Below, in pieces: positions 32,921 through 48,605 of a stretch of 64,000 nucleotides of DNA (positions within the stretch are counted from its first letter, which is position 1; each line of letters begins with the position of its first letter). This DNA comes from Globodera rostochiensis (lineage: Eukaryota; Nematoda; Chromadorea; Rhabditida; Heteroderidae): positions 4,197,668 to 4,261,667 of the forward strand of contig JAEVLN010000004.1 of assembly GCA_018350325.1 (NCBI GenBank), given 5' to 3'. The notes under the pieces were generated by a model. The model searched no databases. It saw only the letters and a program-made list of their open reading frames with translations, and was not told the origin of the DNA. Made by a program: the position numbers and the translations under genes.

Positions 32921-32996
32921 ACCGTCCCGCCACGACCGTCCCGGGCCGCCCCTTATAGTTAGGTAATGGCCCGGGACGGTAATGGCCCGGGACGGT
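32921..32996. repeat. Short palindrome with repeated arms
   Basis: ACCGTCCCGGGCC (32935-32947) is inverted as GGCCCGGGACGGT at 32968-32980 and again at 32984-32996. It abuts the 920-bp transposon, so it may be a nested or hitch-hiking element. Confidence 0.75.
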
Positions 32997-33038
32997 AGTG
33001 GCGCGCTTCGTGCAATTTGGAGCGTAAGTTATAATGAA

Positions 33039-33707
33039 TAGAGACCGGATTTTCAAGTTTTAACATGTTTTTTTTTGCGAATAGGGAGGGAATCATGCGA
33101 GGAGCCCAAAAATAGCATTCATTTTGAAAAATTTTACAATTAGAGCGACTTTTTAGTCAATATAAATCAATATTTTGGCATTTTTGACAATATTTCGCCA
33201 TTTTTCCGTAATAAATCAATATTTTGGGCATTTTTCTTGAGAAAAATGCAATTTTTAGGCATTTTCCAGCAAAATTTTTGTAGAAATTCAATATCTCAAG
33301 CACTTTTTCCAAAAAATTTTTAAGAAAAATCAATAAAAATAAAAAATGTAGCCTTAGAAATCAAAAAAATTTTCAGAACAAAAATGAACCCCTAAAAAAG
33401 AGCTTCTTTTTTTTTACAAAAAATCCACCCCCAAAGATCGAAATTTTCTTTAAAATTTTTTATTTTTATAAAATTTTCCAAAACATCTGAAAAATATCAT
33501 ATTTACAACTGTAAGAAGAAAATTAATAAAGAATGACGAATTTTGAAGGTTTTTACGCAAAATTTGACTGAATTAGATCAGTTTTTGCACATTTTTTAAT
33601 CAATATTTTGGCACTTTTTGGGGTTTTTGGTCAATATCTTGGGGTTTTTTGGTCAATATTTTAAGTCAATATTTCGCGTTTTTTAGTCAATATAAATCCA
33701 GTCTCTA
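33039..33707. mobile_element. hAT-like element, 669 bp, perfect 8-bp duplication
   Basis: Ends TAGAGACCGGATTT and AAATCCAGTCTCTA; flanked by ATAATGAA at 33031-33038 and 33708-33715. The interior is A/T-rich with repeated GTCAATATTTTGGCATTTTT-like phrases and no open frame of note. Confidence 0.9.
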
Positions 33708-33727
33708 ATAATGAAGTACTTTATAAA

Positions 33728-34262
33728 TAGGGTTCGGAAACTCATGGAAATCCATATTTTTTTTTGCGAACTGGGGATGCCCTAAAATGCAAGAAAAACA
33801 CATTTTTAGCTTGATTTGAAGCTTCTAGGACCGATTTTTATATCCATATTTTCCATATTTCGCGATTTATGTCCATATTTCGCCATTTTTCAAAAATTCC
33901 TTAACAAAAATGCAATAAAAACGAAAAATACACCCCTAAGGACTAAGGATCGACTTTTTAAAAATTTTCAAAAAATGCATCCCTAAAAATTGACTTCTCC
34001 GCGACTAAAAATTCTACCACCAAAAAATAAAAATTGTTGAAATTCTGCTTATTTTCAAAAAAATTTTCTGAAATGCTTTTAATTTACATATAAAATTTTG
34101 TATTTCTCTTACTATTTTTTCATTCAAATTTGATAAAAAATTTATGTCCATATTTTCAATTTTTATGTCAATATTTTGGTGTTTTGTCCATATTTTGAGG
34201 ATTTATGTCCATATTTTATGGCCATATTTCACGATTTTATATCCATATTTTTCCGAACCCTA
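33728..34262. mobile_element. hAT-like element, 535 bp, related to its neighbour
   Basis: Ends TAGGGTTCGGAAA and TTTCCGAACCCTA are perfect inverted repeats. The interior repeats GTCCATATTTTCCATATTT-like phrases, similar in style to the adjacent 33039 element. Flanking 8-mers TTTATAAA and ATAATAAA match at 6 of 8. Confidence 0.85.
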
Positions 34263-34895
34263 ATAATAAATTTCAAAAGTACGAGAGTCAGTTTCTAAGT
34301 ACTGTACTTTGCAAATAAGTACATATGGAAGCCCTATTCTTAAATATATAAGGTCTGAATAGGATTACCTATTCGAATGTAAGTGTTTTTAGAAAAATTT
34401 AGTTAGGTACTGTATATGCAAACTAACTTTTAGCACCAAAAATTCCATCCCAATTTTATAAATAAGGCAGGGTGGCTCCTGTAAAACCCAAAAATCAGGT
34501 TTAGAAGCTGAAAAATCAGGATCAGCATATGCAAAAATCAGGAAAACTCCCAGAATCAGACAACACAGGAAAATCAGAAATTTTAGACTTTGAAGAAAAA
34601 GTTTTTTTTCGGAAAGGCGGGGGAGGGGGTTGCACGATGATCTGGGCGGAGCACAGAACAAAAATCGTTTTTTCGAGCGGGGGGGGGAGCAAAGTAAGGA
34701 GACTGCAAAACTTTCTATTTTTTATTTGGTTGTTTCTTCGCTCCGTTAAAACAATCGCCGTTTTCTTAACAAAATGACTAAATTTTCAATGTTCCCGGCT
34801 ATCTTGAAGAAGTTAAAAATTGTATTAGTTTCATTCGCCCGCCTTTTTCCCTTACAATTTTATGTTAATTTAGTTTAATCACTTATTACTCTAAA

Positions 34896-37800
34896 ATGTC
34901 TTCCAAAACATTAAATGTCAGAGTGATTACGATGGATGCAGGTAAACCTGCGGCTTTTGGCTTTAAATACTACGTACTCCTTCGGAAATGGGTCCGGTCT
35001 TTTTGGTTGGGATCCCTTTTCCGAAGAATTACCAGATATTTAAACTAACAGTAAGAAAATGATTTAAAGTTTAATGCTTCTTTACAGAAATGGAGTTTGC
35101 TATTGTGCCCTCAACCACGGGTAAGCAGTTGTTCGACCAAGTGGTCAAGACCATCAATTTGCGTGAAATTTGGTATTTCGGTTTGCAATACACCGACACC
35201 AAGGGTGTTACATCATGGTTAAAGCTGGATAAGGTCGGTTAAGAATTAAATAATGAATAAACAAATAATTAAAATTAAATTTTAAGAAAGTCTTAAAGCA
35301 GGACATCAAAAAAGAACAGACTTTGCAGTTTATATTTCGTGCTAAATTCTATCCCGAAGGTTGGGTTTTAATAACCAAAAATATTTTATTTTATTTTTAA
35401 AGATGTTGCTGAAGAAATCATTCAGGATGTTACACTCGTACGTTTTATTTAATACTTTTATAATTGGAGCTATTAAAAAGAAAATAGTCGTAACTCGAAA
35501 GACAAAATTTCAAAATTGCGTCTTTATCTCTGCTTCAAATATCGGTCCCATTTTGAACAGCGTCTTTTCTACTTGCAAGTGAAGGATCTGTTGCTGACAG
35601 ATGAAGTCTACTGCCCACCTGATCAAGCCATCCTGTTGGCCTCGTACGCAATGCAGGCAAAATACGGTGACCATGCCAAAGAGGAGCACGGATCGGGATT
35701 CCGTGCCAACGATCGGCTGATCCCACAACGCGTTTTGAATCAGGTGGGTGTTTGCTGTTGCTGTTTCTACTGTGTTTTTGAATTATTTAAAATTATATCA
35801 ATTTTTTCAATTAAAATAATTAACTTTTAGTTCAAAATGAACATGTCCGAATGGGAGAACCGTGTGATCACGTGGTGTGTTTCATATTAGATTTCTTTTA
35901 AGGCGCAAAATTTTTTTGATTTATGCAATCTTTTAATGAATTAGCCTTTTCTATATTTATTAAAGGTGGACCGATCACAGGGGGATGAAGCGTGAAACGG
36001 CGATGTTAGAATATTTGAAGATTGCTCAAGACTTAGACCAATACGGTGTCAATGTGGGTTACAAATTAGCATTTTTTAATTCTCTAAAAATATTCGACTT
36101 CTTTTAGTATTTTTCCATTCGGAATAAGAAAGGCAGTGAACTGTTTTTGGGCGTCGATGCGCTGGGATTGACTATTTTAAGTTTAAAAAAGCATTAAAAA
36201 TATTTGGTTTTATTTATATTGTCTTTTTTAAAATGTAAAATTATTCATATTTATAAAAAAAAAAGATTCTTTCCATGAAAAACAATACATGTTTTTTACT
36301 AATTTAGTATGCCCAGAATGACAAGCTGAACCCAAAAGTCGGCTTTCCATGGTCCGAAATTCGCAACACTTCATTCAACGACAAAAAATTTGTGATTAAA
36401 CCGGTTGATAAAAAGGCGCAGGTCGCTAAAAAGTTTTTTTCTTCAATTTTTCATTTAAATTATTTTTTATATAAATTGCAGGACTTTGTTTTTTACGCTC
36501 CTAGACTGCGCATCAACAAGCGAATTTTGGTGATTTTCTCACAAAAGCCAATTTTAATTAGTGTAACAAATTTAAAATGGTGACTGCGGTATCAATACCA
36601 TTTCACGAATTAATCTTAATATTTTAATTATTCTATTAAATTAGTTTCATTTATTTGTCAGGCGCTGTGCATGGGCAACCACGAGCTGTACATGAGGCGA
36701 CGAAAGCCTGACTCCATCGAAGTGCAACAGATGAAACAACAGGCAAAGCAGGAGCGCATTCAGCGACAGTTGGAACAAGAACGGTAAGTTACGTAAGGAC
36801 TGCCAATCGATGAATGAAATCGATCTTAAAAATAAATATTTCAATTTTAAAATTCAAAATATAATAAATTTGCTGCAGGCTCCAGAAAGAGATGTTTGCG
36901 AGAGAAGCGGCGGAACAAAAACAGCACGAATACGAAGCCAAAAAGTTGGTGTTATTTAATTTCCCGTCTCGAATCTCCCGAAACGGGACGCCCTTCCACA
37001 CTTTATTACACACTCAGACACATTAAGGCTCGTTGTTTTAGTTGAGAATACAAATAACAATTAAGGTTATCCATGAAAGAGGAAATGGAAAGTGTTCAGC
37101 GCGAGTTGGAAGTGGCACAAGGGCGCATATGCCGGTTGGAAGATCAAATTTTCGAGCTGAATGAGGTGTGGATGGCGGCTATAATGGCACCACAATTATT
37201 TACGGGCATTTTCTGGAATTACCCCCCTCCTCGCCCAAATGGATTTGGTACATTTCCGAATTTGTTCATATTCTTTATACCTTTTTAAAGTGGTTTAACT
37301 TTTAATACTTTTAAGGCAAAGCGTTTGCTGGAAGAGAAGGAGCACGACTTGCAGTCACTGAACAGGGAATTGGCGTCGGAGAGAGCCGTAAATTCTTTGG
37401 CATTTTTCAAACTTAGAACCTTCGAAAGTTATAATTTTATTGAGAGCATTTTGCGAACAAATAACTTTGAATGTAGCCAAACCGAATCAAACCGTGCTAC
37501 GGTTGCGCCGGGTAATGTTTATATATTCAAGATGAGTGAGGAGGAACGGTCGCGACTGCTCAACCAAATTGCATTGCATGAATCCCGTGTTTCTGAAATT
37601 CGATCAGAAGTTAAGGTGAGCTGCTTAATTTGAAGAAATCAGCTTTAATGTTCATCCTCTGAGGTTCCGTTCGCGTCCCTTTTCAGAACAAAACTGAGGA
37701 GATGAACAAATTGAAGGTGGAGGTTGAGGGCGGGAAGACCACCGCGCGCATTTACAACTCGGGCAACGGGCATTTGCCGACCGAATTCAACGACCCGGAC

Positions 37801-38661
37801 GACATAACCAACACTCATGAAGGTTGGTGACTTTCATAGAAATGAGATACAAATCTGTTTTCAAACCTAATTAATAATAATTTGGAACCAATTTAATTGC
37901 TCTCTTTTTAGAATTGGGCACATTCCACGAAGGCGACACCAACAATGTTATCCCACAACGTGAATTGGATCGAATCATTGTGACTGATCAGGGCATGTCT
38001 CTGAAGCACAAACTCGAGGTGCGTACTTATCAAATTGAATGGAAAGGTCGAGAATTTAATCTAGTCGAGACAGATTAAGCTTGTTGAAGAATGGATTCAA
38101 TTCTGCTTACGAGAATGTGACTCTTGTGCATCTTTAGTTGGATCTTTTTGAGTAGGATTTGGACAAAACCAAAAGTTATATGATGAAAAATTGTGGTTGA
38201 GAAAAAATTTTAAGAAAAAGCGAGACATTAGGGGAACGGAAGTGTAAAAATTCAATTATTTAGTTGCTCACCAGGGAGTTGGACAATGCGCGAGATGCGC
38301 AGGCAATCACGGACTTTGACGTGCTGCACATGGAGAACAAAGTGGATGATTGATTACTCATTAAAGTGTTTAGGGTAAATCAAGTCACTTCTTTTAGAAG
38401 CAAGGTCGTGACAAATATAACACATTGCGCCAAATCCGCAGCGGTAAGCCCCCGGGCATGAATCCTAAACTCGGTGGTGGGGGGGGGGGAATTGTTGCCG
38501 TAACGCATTGGCGTAGCCATGGGTAAATGAGCGGGGGGGGAGGAATTCCCTCTTGTCCCAACTAAAATGGAATCACATTTTGCGTTCTTTCAATTTTAAT
38601 TTATTTAAAATAATTTGCAGGAAACACCAAGCGAAGGATTGATCAGTTCGAAAATATGTGA
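34896..38661 (+). CDS. erm-1: Ezrin/radixin/moesin protein (ERM)
   Basis: Membrane-cortex linker with an N-terminal FERM domain binding PIP2 and membrane proteins, and a C-terminal actin-binding tail. FERM F1 includes [20 protein letters not shown] and [11 protein letters not shown]2 includes [19 protein letters not shown] and [21 protein letters not shown]3 includes [33 protein letters not shown] and [16 protein letters not shown] charged coiled-coil helix follows ([17 protein letters not shown]...). The end is [19 protein letters not shown] then IDQFENM and stop, the ERM C-ERMAD with the conserved regulatory threonine (KYNTLRQIR). That C-terminus separates it from merlin. More than ten introns, mostly 40-150 nt. 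One intron after GVDALGLTI (36177-36308) has TTAAGT where GTAAGT is expected. The gene symbol is by orthology to nematode erm-1. Confidence 0.93.
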
Positions 38662-39121
38662 ATTGGTGGGCGAGATCGCCAGCATTATAAGTAAGATGAT
38701 GATGATACAATATAAAGGGGGTATAGAAAGAAACCTTTAGAAAGATTACTTATAATTTATGTTTTAATTGGTTTTCCGCATCGATCATTTATTGGAATTG
38801 TTTGTTTGTTTGTTTGTACAGAGGAAAGAAAAACATTTGTCTCTGCTTATCATAAAGAAACTGGATGAATAATCGTACTGTCCTTACCCCGCCCGCCCAT
38901 TTATGAACAAGAAAAGTTACAAAATCGTGACATTGAAAAAAACAAATGCCGCAATTAGAATGATTATATTTTTTTATAAGAAATTTTTGCTTGAGTCCAA
39001 TTTTCTTAAATGGCATGTTTATGCGAAATGAATAATGAGTGCAAATTTGGGTTTTCTGATTAACAGAGCACGTCCCTGAATGTATTTATTATGTACGGAC
39101 GGGTTCATCAACAATCTCTCC
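38662..39121. other. Convergent 3' region between erm and astacin genes
   Basis: The two genes meet tail-to-tail. A TTTG-repeat tract lies at 38798-38815. No gene seen. A truncated MITE-like end (GGCGTAGCCATGGG) is nearby at 38510, in the last erm intron. Confidence 0.5.
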
Positions 39122-42100
39122 CTAAAATGGTCGTCCGTCCACCGTCTCCAGCTTCTCCCCGCATTTATTGCACGACTTCTGACAATTACTCACAATCCAC
39201 GCGTGGACGACCGCCCTCCGCCACATTCGGGCATCGCCTGAACATCGAAACGAAGGGAATTTTGGAACGATCGGCCGCAACTCACACAGATTCATTGTTG
39301 CCCAAATGCCACAGAAAACAATTTTGTCGTCACAGCCTAACAAAAATAAGCAAATCGTTTCCCCCCCCCCCTCCCTCACCAGACTGGCAGTACAATTTCT
39401 TCACCGCCTCCACATCCGATTGGGCCATCCCCACCCTCTGCCCCAACAGCAAGTCGTTTTCGGCAGGCTTCAACTTGGCTACCATTGTCTTTTTGCCGGG
39501 CGAACTGGACGCGATTGTACTCGAATATTGCATGATGGAGCCGTAGTCGTACTTGATCCCATAACTATACAAAATTAAACTCCAAAATATAATATCTTCG
39601 ATTAATCCATGCCAGGGATGTATGTAACCAGCGGATCCGGAATTTGGGCTCATAAATTGACGTATCCCCGGCCCAAAAACATCCCTGACCCACGTCACAT
39701 GAGAAACCTGGAGAATTTGGTCACATCCGACACGGTGAAGAAGTCCAACTGCTGGGGATTCACATTTTCCCATTGGATGGTGATAAACTGGTCCCGGTCA
39801 AATCGGAGCTGTTCATGTTGGAAGCCTAAGGCGTGCATTGTTTCGTGGATGGCCACGCCGGCCGGGTGGCCGCACATAAAGCTCAGATAAATGGGGTTGG
39901 CAGGTTCCACTCGACCAACATAACTGAGCCCACAACTGTTCAAAGAAAGGGGGGGGGGGTTTGGAAGGAAAAAGGATGGCGCGCAATTCAAATTCGCAAT
40001 GTGAAGAACTTACAATGTTGGGTTGGCAATTTTGGTGTAGTAGAGATGGGAGCCCGTTGGTTTGGCGTGCACTTCGGTGAAATTCAAGCAGGTCTTCGAT
40101 TGGATCTCCGTCACCGCCTCGCGTACCGCTTTTTTGTCGGCTTCCGCTGTTGGAAAGAGAATTAGAGAAAAAGGGTGCCGATTGTGAAAGAATTTTTGTT
40201 TTCTAATGAATGGACGACTTTCAACTTTCCTAAATTTGATGCCCATTTAAACGAAAATTTTGATTTTTCCCTAATTGCCAACCCAAAGACTGGTCGAACA
40301 TGTACGGAATTGCTTTGTTCGGGTCCCATCGCTTTGTACTGGTCGGCTCCAAAAACATTGCGTTGCCCGCCCTTTTGCCCCTGTTCGACCTCTGCCGTGC
40401 CAACTCGTTGAGCAACTCATTTGCTTGTGCTTCGGTCAGCAACTGATCGTGCCCAAACACACCGTTGTCTGCCGGTTCCACCTTGAGTGAATGGTCAATG
40501 GATTACGGAGGTTTGCCGTCTAAACCTGGCCTTCCAGGCCGGCATTCAGCAGCAGTGCCTTCTTCAGTTGCTGCGTCTTCGTCATGCGCACCCGAACTTC
40601 CTGCTTTACTTGCTCCGGACTCTTTCCAGGGCTTCAACTTCATTTTGATCAAAGTTTCCTCCCCCCACAAAACCAACTTCAGTTTCTGTTCAATTTGCTC
40701 CGATTGTTTCTCCACCAAAACCTTTTGCTGCACAAATTCAGGCTTCTGCATTAAACACTTTCCTCCGGCACATTTATCCTCAAATTAAACTCCATTTTCT
40801 TTCAGAAATGGCAATGACCTCACACCTCAATAATCTTTTTGGCTTCTTGCGGCACGGGAGGCGGTTTGGGTGGTACAAACAGCTTCAATATCTCAGGAGC
40901 ACCGACGTCGTCCAATTCCTTCTTGACCTTCGCGTCCTGTGTTACGGTAGTTGGAACTGTCATTGTAGTTGTTGTTCTAGTTTGGGAAATTGTCGTGACG
41001 ATTGGTTGGACTGTGCCTACGGAAACAGGCTGTTGTTGAGTCGGGGGTTGTCCTTCAAAAACATTTAATAAGCTACCTTTTTCATCTGGCGTGCCCTGGG
41101 GCGTAACTGCTCCTTCCTGTGTTCCCTGATAGTGAGGCGTCACTCTTCCAGCTTCATCTGGCGTGCCCTGGGGCGTAACTGCTCCTTCCTGTGTTCCCTG
41201 AGGCGTCACTCTTCCAGCTTCATCTGGCGTGCCTTGGGGCGTAACTGCTCCTTCCTGTGTTCCCTGAGGCGTCACTCTTCCAGCTTCATCTGGCGTGCCC
41301 TGGGGCGTAACTGCTCCTTCCTGTGTTCCCTGAGGCGTCACTCTTCCAGCTTCATCTGGCGTGCCCTGGGGCGTAACTGCTCCTTCCTGTGTTCCCTGAG
41401 GCGTCACTCTTCCAGCTTCATCTGGCGTGCCTTGGGGCGTAACTGCTCCTTCCTGTGTTCCCTGAGGCGTCACTCTTCCAGCTTCATCTGGCGTTCCGTT
41501 GGCCATCGATTCTTTTAAATAAAGTGATTTTCCATGCCAACAAAAGCTGTTGACCCCTCCCCCTCCTCTGTCATGAACCTCTGCCATTTGTGTCAATAGC
41601 TGTCGACTGGTTCGTCTCCTGTCGAGTGTTTTGGCTCGTCTTTCCCTCTCCCTCCGGCTTCTCCTTCTTCATTTCCAACCTTTCCAACAACTGCCGTCCC
41701 TGCTCCAGAAGCCTTTGTCCCGCTCCGTTTAGCATTTGGTGCCACGTCTCCGCCCGCGCCCCTTTAAAATTTAGCTCAAAGCCTTTTCTCATCATTTTTT
41801 TTGCCTACCAAATGCTGTCGGCGCCGGTTTAAATGGCAATGACCGCTGTTGTGGTACTGCTTGCCCTTCTCCTCTATTCGAGCTCATTGTCGATTGATTC
41901 TTATTAATGTCCTTAGCTCCAATACTTTTGGATCCGGTTTCCGTAAGTCCAAGACTAGTTAATGATACTGCACCGCTTTGCTCCGGCACTGTTTGATCTC
42001 CATTAGGGCCTTGTTGATTCTCTTCAAAGGGATCTCCGCGTTCTTGCCCATTCTGATTACTTTGTTCATTATCGACGGCTGTTCTTTGACGATCATTGGG

Positions 42101-43060
42101 AAACAAAGTTAGAGGAGGCTGCGCGAGATCTCCCGATGGTTGGTTCGGAGAAATTCGCGAGCGCTCTTCTAATCCATGCCGGGAAATATTGGGTAGGTTG
42201 GCTGTTGCTATTGGTCTTGTGGGCTGTTTATCCCCATATTCTGTTGGCACTTTTTGTCTTTTCTGTGCTGCTGGTGCCGTCGAACTGTTCGGTTGGTCTG
42301 ATGGCATCTGTTGTTGTTGGGTTTGGGCAAGTGGAAGTTCTTGTACACCGGTTGCTGTCGGCTGTTGTTGAACACCGACGAATGGCATTGACTTCTGATC
42401 AGCGATTGAAGCGTTTGATGTTATGATTGGTTGCCGAATCGTTGTCAAATGTCCCATCGATGTTTCCATGAATTGGTTTAACGATATTGGCAACTGATTT
42501 TGCGTAGTTTGTCCTTCCAGTTGATTGTGCCCAACCGGCATTTGTTGTTGTTGATTAACACGAAAAGAATTCCTTTTTTGATTTTCGCTTGGAATTGGAA
42601 CGGTCGGAGTTGAGGAAGGGTAATGGCCTGTTGCCCGACCAATCTCAGCCGTTTTCGCCGCAGGCGTTTGGGAAAAGTAAGCCGGCGTACGATATAATGG
42701 AGAAACTGTGGCAGTCGGTGGAGGATTCTGCACGTTTGGCAAATTTACTGGCGCAACGAATTGTTGTTGTTCAATGGGCGCATTCCATTTGATTGGGCGG
42801 CCAATGGAATTTTCCGTTTGAAATATTTGGGCATTTTGATAAGGAACACCGTTTGGTCTGTACTTCTCATCGATGTCCGCCGTTTTATTAACCAAAACAT
42901 TTTGTCCACTTTGAATCGGAGGACTTTGCCCGTTGGTAGTTTCTGCTTTCTTTACGTTGTTGAACGTGTGCCGAACTCTCTCAAATTGCGCATTGCTTTC
43001 GTTGGGCAGCGACACAAAAAAGAGGAGGAGAAACAATAAAAAAAGATGGAAGGATTTCAT
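39122..43060 (-). CDS. Astacin metalloprotease with ShKT domain (NAS family)
   Basis: Ten exons, all phases agree: 43060-41809, 41761-41579, 41511-40826, 40745-40526, 40468-40283, 40146-40014, 39935-39708, 39564-39380, 39336-39286, 39237-39122; about 1079 residues. The start at 43060 gives signal peptide MKSFHLFLLFLLLFFVSLP; an in-frame ATG 13 codons upstream is less likely. Next comes a ~650-residue Gln/Pro/Ser-rich region with tandem 22-residue repeats, a prodomain with a furin-like RGKR site, then the astacin domain. Its zinc site HETMHALGFQHEQLRFDRD (HExxHxxGxxH) and Met-turn region SIMQYSS are intact. A C-terminal ShKT domain contains CDDKIVFCGIWATMNLC and NCQKSCNKCG. This secreted zinc protease probably acts on cuticle, eggshell or gut substrates. 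Astacin plus ShKT matches nematode NAS subgroup II; the long N-terminal region is unusual. The fourth intron's acceptor is the least certain. Confidence 0.9.
39613..39687. repeat. Short inverted repeat in astacin intron
   Basis: CAGGGATGT at 39613 is inverted as ACATCCCTG ending 39687. No target duplication found. Possibly a small degenerate MITE. Confidence 0.4.
41097..41503 (-). repeat. 66-bp coding tandem repeat (22 residues)
   Basis: Six near-identical 66-bp copies within astacin exon 3, encoding TPDEAGRVTPQGTQEGAVTPQG (split here: TPDEAGRVTPQ + GTQEGAVTPQG). Copies differ by one or two bases; one carries a 6-bp insertion adding His-Tyr. Near-identity at the DNA level indicates recent expansion or homogenisation. 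Confidence 0.95.
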
Positions 43061-43960
43061 TAATGGAGGAAAGGCAATCGAAGAATCGACCAATGGCATT
43101 CATTTGGCGCGGAAGTGATCATAAATAAATGGAATTGAACGCCGAAAGAAAAATGTGCGAGGGAGGGGGAGGGGGGGGGAAGTACGAACCGGTATTTCCT
43201 CGTCACATTTCGCGTTTCTCGACCCGCCAAAATTTTGGACGGTGACTAATTTAAATGATTGATCTGGCTCATATATTTTCGAGGTGGACTTCGGCTGAGT
43301 TCACATCGACTTTTTGCAAATTGCGGCGAAGTAAAAGAAGTGAAATGAAAGGGGAACGTTTTTTTAAAGTGATATTCGGAGACAAACTCTCGATTCAAGC
43401 TTTCAAATCACCTAGGCCAAATGACGGACCAATTGGGCGCTCGCCGGGCTCAACTGGGCGCGCACAATCTCACTGTTGGCGGGCCGCCAGCGGCCTTCGC
43501 TTTAAGGATCGTAATCAGTGCATCAAATACTACGTGTTTTCAGACAATTTTTAGAATAAAAAATATTTCCATAAATTTTGACCAAAAAAGTCCTCCAGTT
43601 TTGTCAACTTTGAGGGGCTATAACTTTCTTCATAGTGGTTTACACGGAAATTTTTTGCAGATTCGTGCTCAGCTCGATGAGAGGAATCGAATGGTATATG
43701 ATTTGTCGCATTTCGAGCAATAACCATAAACGAGGCTTACCGATTAATGAATGACATGTATTTTTAAAATTGTTTTAAATGGAAGTTTTTTTAAACTGCA
43801 TTAATAAAAAAAACTTTAAAGTTTAAACAATAGAAAAAATAGTGATGGTCATTCGAAATCGGAGATGGATTCGAGTGAGTTCTCTTGATATTGGGTCAAT
43901 AGATTTTTTATCTTCATTTTGCATACTTTTTGTTTTCATTTTGAAGCTATATTTTATAAA
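43061..43960. promoter_or_regulatory. Divergent promoter region, astacin / SPCS1 cluster
   Basis: A 0.9-kb region between the start of the minus-strand astacin and the plus-strand SPCS1 gene. No exon recognised. If the six downstream genes form an operon, its promoter must lie here. A/T-rich near 43740-43960. No specific motif claimed. Confidence 0.45.
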
Positions 43961-44499
43961 ATGATGGACACCATTTTGGAATATTTGCCGCTCTGGGTGC
44001 GCAATCTTAGTTCGGTATGTTTTTCCAATTGAATAGAGTTTACCTTCACAATATAACTGGTTTGCAACTTAATCTCTTAAAAAAAGTTTTCCGAATTTTC
44101 AAGCTATAAGCCTTATTTAATTTTCAGCATATCGATTACGAAGGCCAGCGAAAGGCTGAACGCTTTTTCCAGGTTTTCTTCCGATTCGTTAGTCGTACTC
44201 TTTTAGTCTTAAGGTTATTCTGGTCGTCCATGGCGTTCTTGGATTTTTTGCCGGTTATCTGACCCAGCAGTTGTCGGTGACCATGTACAGCATCGGCGTT
44301 GGCTTTTTGATCTCGTGTCTGATCGTTCTTCCGCCTTGGCCTATTTACCATCGAAACCCTCTGAACGTTGTGTATAAAGTTGCATTCTCTTTAATCTTCG
44401 CTTTAGTGGCAACCAAATCGTCCTGAAGATGGCAAAGCTCAGAGCTCGTCTTCGGTTGCATCGACTTCTAGCAACAAAAATTCGAAGAAGAGCCGATGA
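43961..44499 (+). CDS. SPCS1: Signal peptidase complex subunit 1
   Basis: Small ER membrane subunit of the signal peptidase complex. Assembled exons read MMDTILEYLPLWVRNLSS, then HIDYEGQRKAERFFQ, then a two-TM hairpin (VILVVHGVLGFFAGYLTQQL and MYSIGVGFLISCLIVL), then PPWPIYHRNPLNWQPN and a Ser/Lys-rich tail ending KKSR. DYEGQR, the hairpin and PPWPxYxRxPLxW are the family hallmarks; length near 110 residues is normal. An AG at ~43946 precedes the ATG by about 15 nt and could be a trans-splice acceptor. It is the first gene of a six-gene same-strand cluster. Confidence 0.92.
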
Positions 44500-44692
44500 T
44501 TGTGTATTGTCGATGGATGCATTCTTGTCCATATGTTGCACATATATTTTACTTTCTGTTGATAATCCATGTTGCATTTGGCCTGCGAACGCATTCAATA
44601 TTGACGTTTTGATTAAAATACGCTTATACCCTTAAGGCTTTAACGCTCATTTATATTTATTTTCCATTTTTGAACCTGAACAGGTCTACAAA
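44500..44692 (+). promoter_or_regulatory. Intercistronic region SPCS1-LONP1
   Basis: 193 bp. CCTGAACAG ends 9 nt before the LONP1 ATG and resembles a splice acceptor with no cis donor in view, as expected for SL trans-splicing. Confidence 0.6.
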
Positions 44693-48405
<3,713 letters not shown>

Positions 48406-48605
48406 AATCCTTTGAAATTTTGTTGTTTTTCCATATTGACATTCTTTATATTTATACATCAGTTGCACAGATTTTTGCTCACATGAAACCGGTTTTTTAT
48501 CTTTTATTTTTGTATTGATTTGTCATTTGTTCTGACCTTGTTGGAACCGGTTCTCCATATTTTACCCATCGTCGTTAAATCTTTTTAGCACGCCGTGTTT
48601 AAAGT
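48406..48605 (+). promoter_or_regulatory. Intercistronic region LONP1-CC2D1
   Basis: 200 bp, T-rich. AAATCTTTTTAG ends about 18 nt before the next ATG, a good candidate trans-splice acceptor. Confidence 0.65.

Noticed and set aside
40839..41518. Plus-strand RRHSSSFIWRALGRNCSFLC repeat protein
   Set aside because: Antisense shadow of the astacin coding repeat; the minus strand has phase-consistent exons on both sides.
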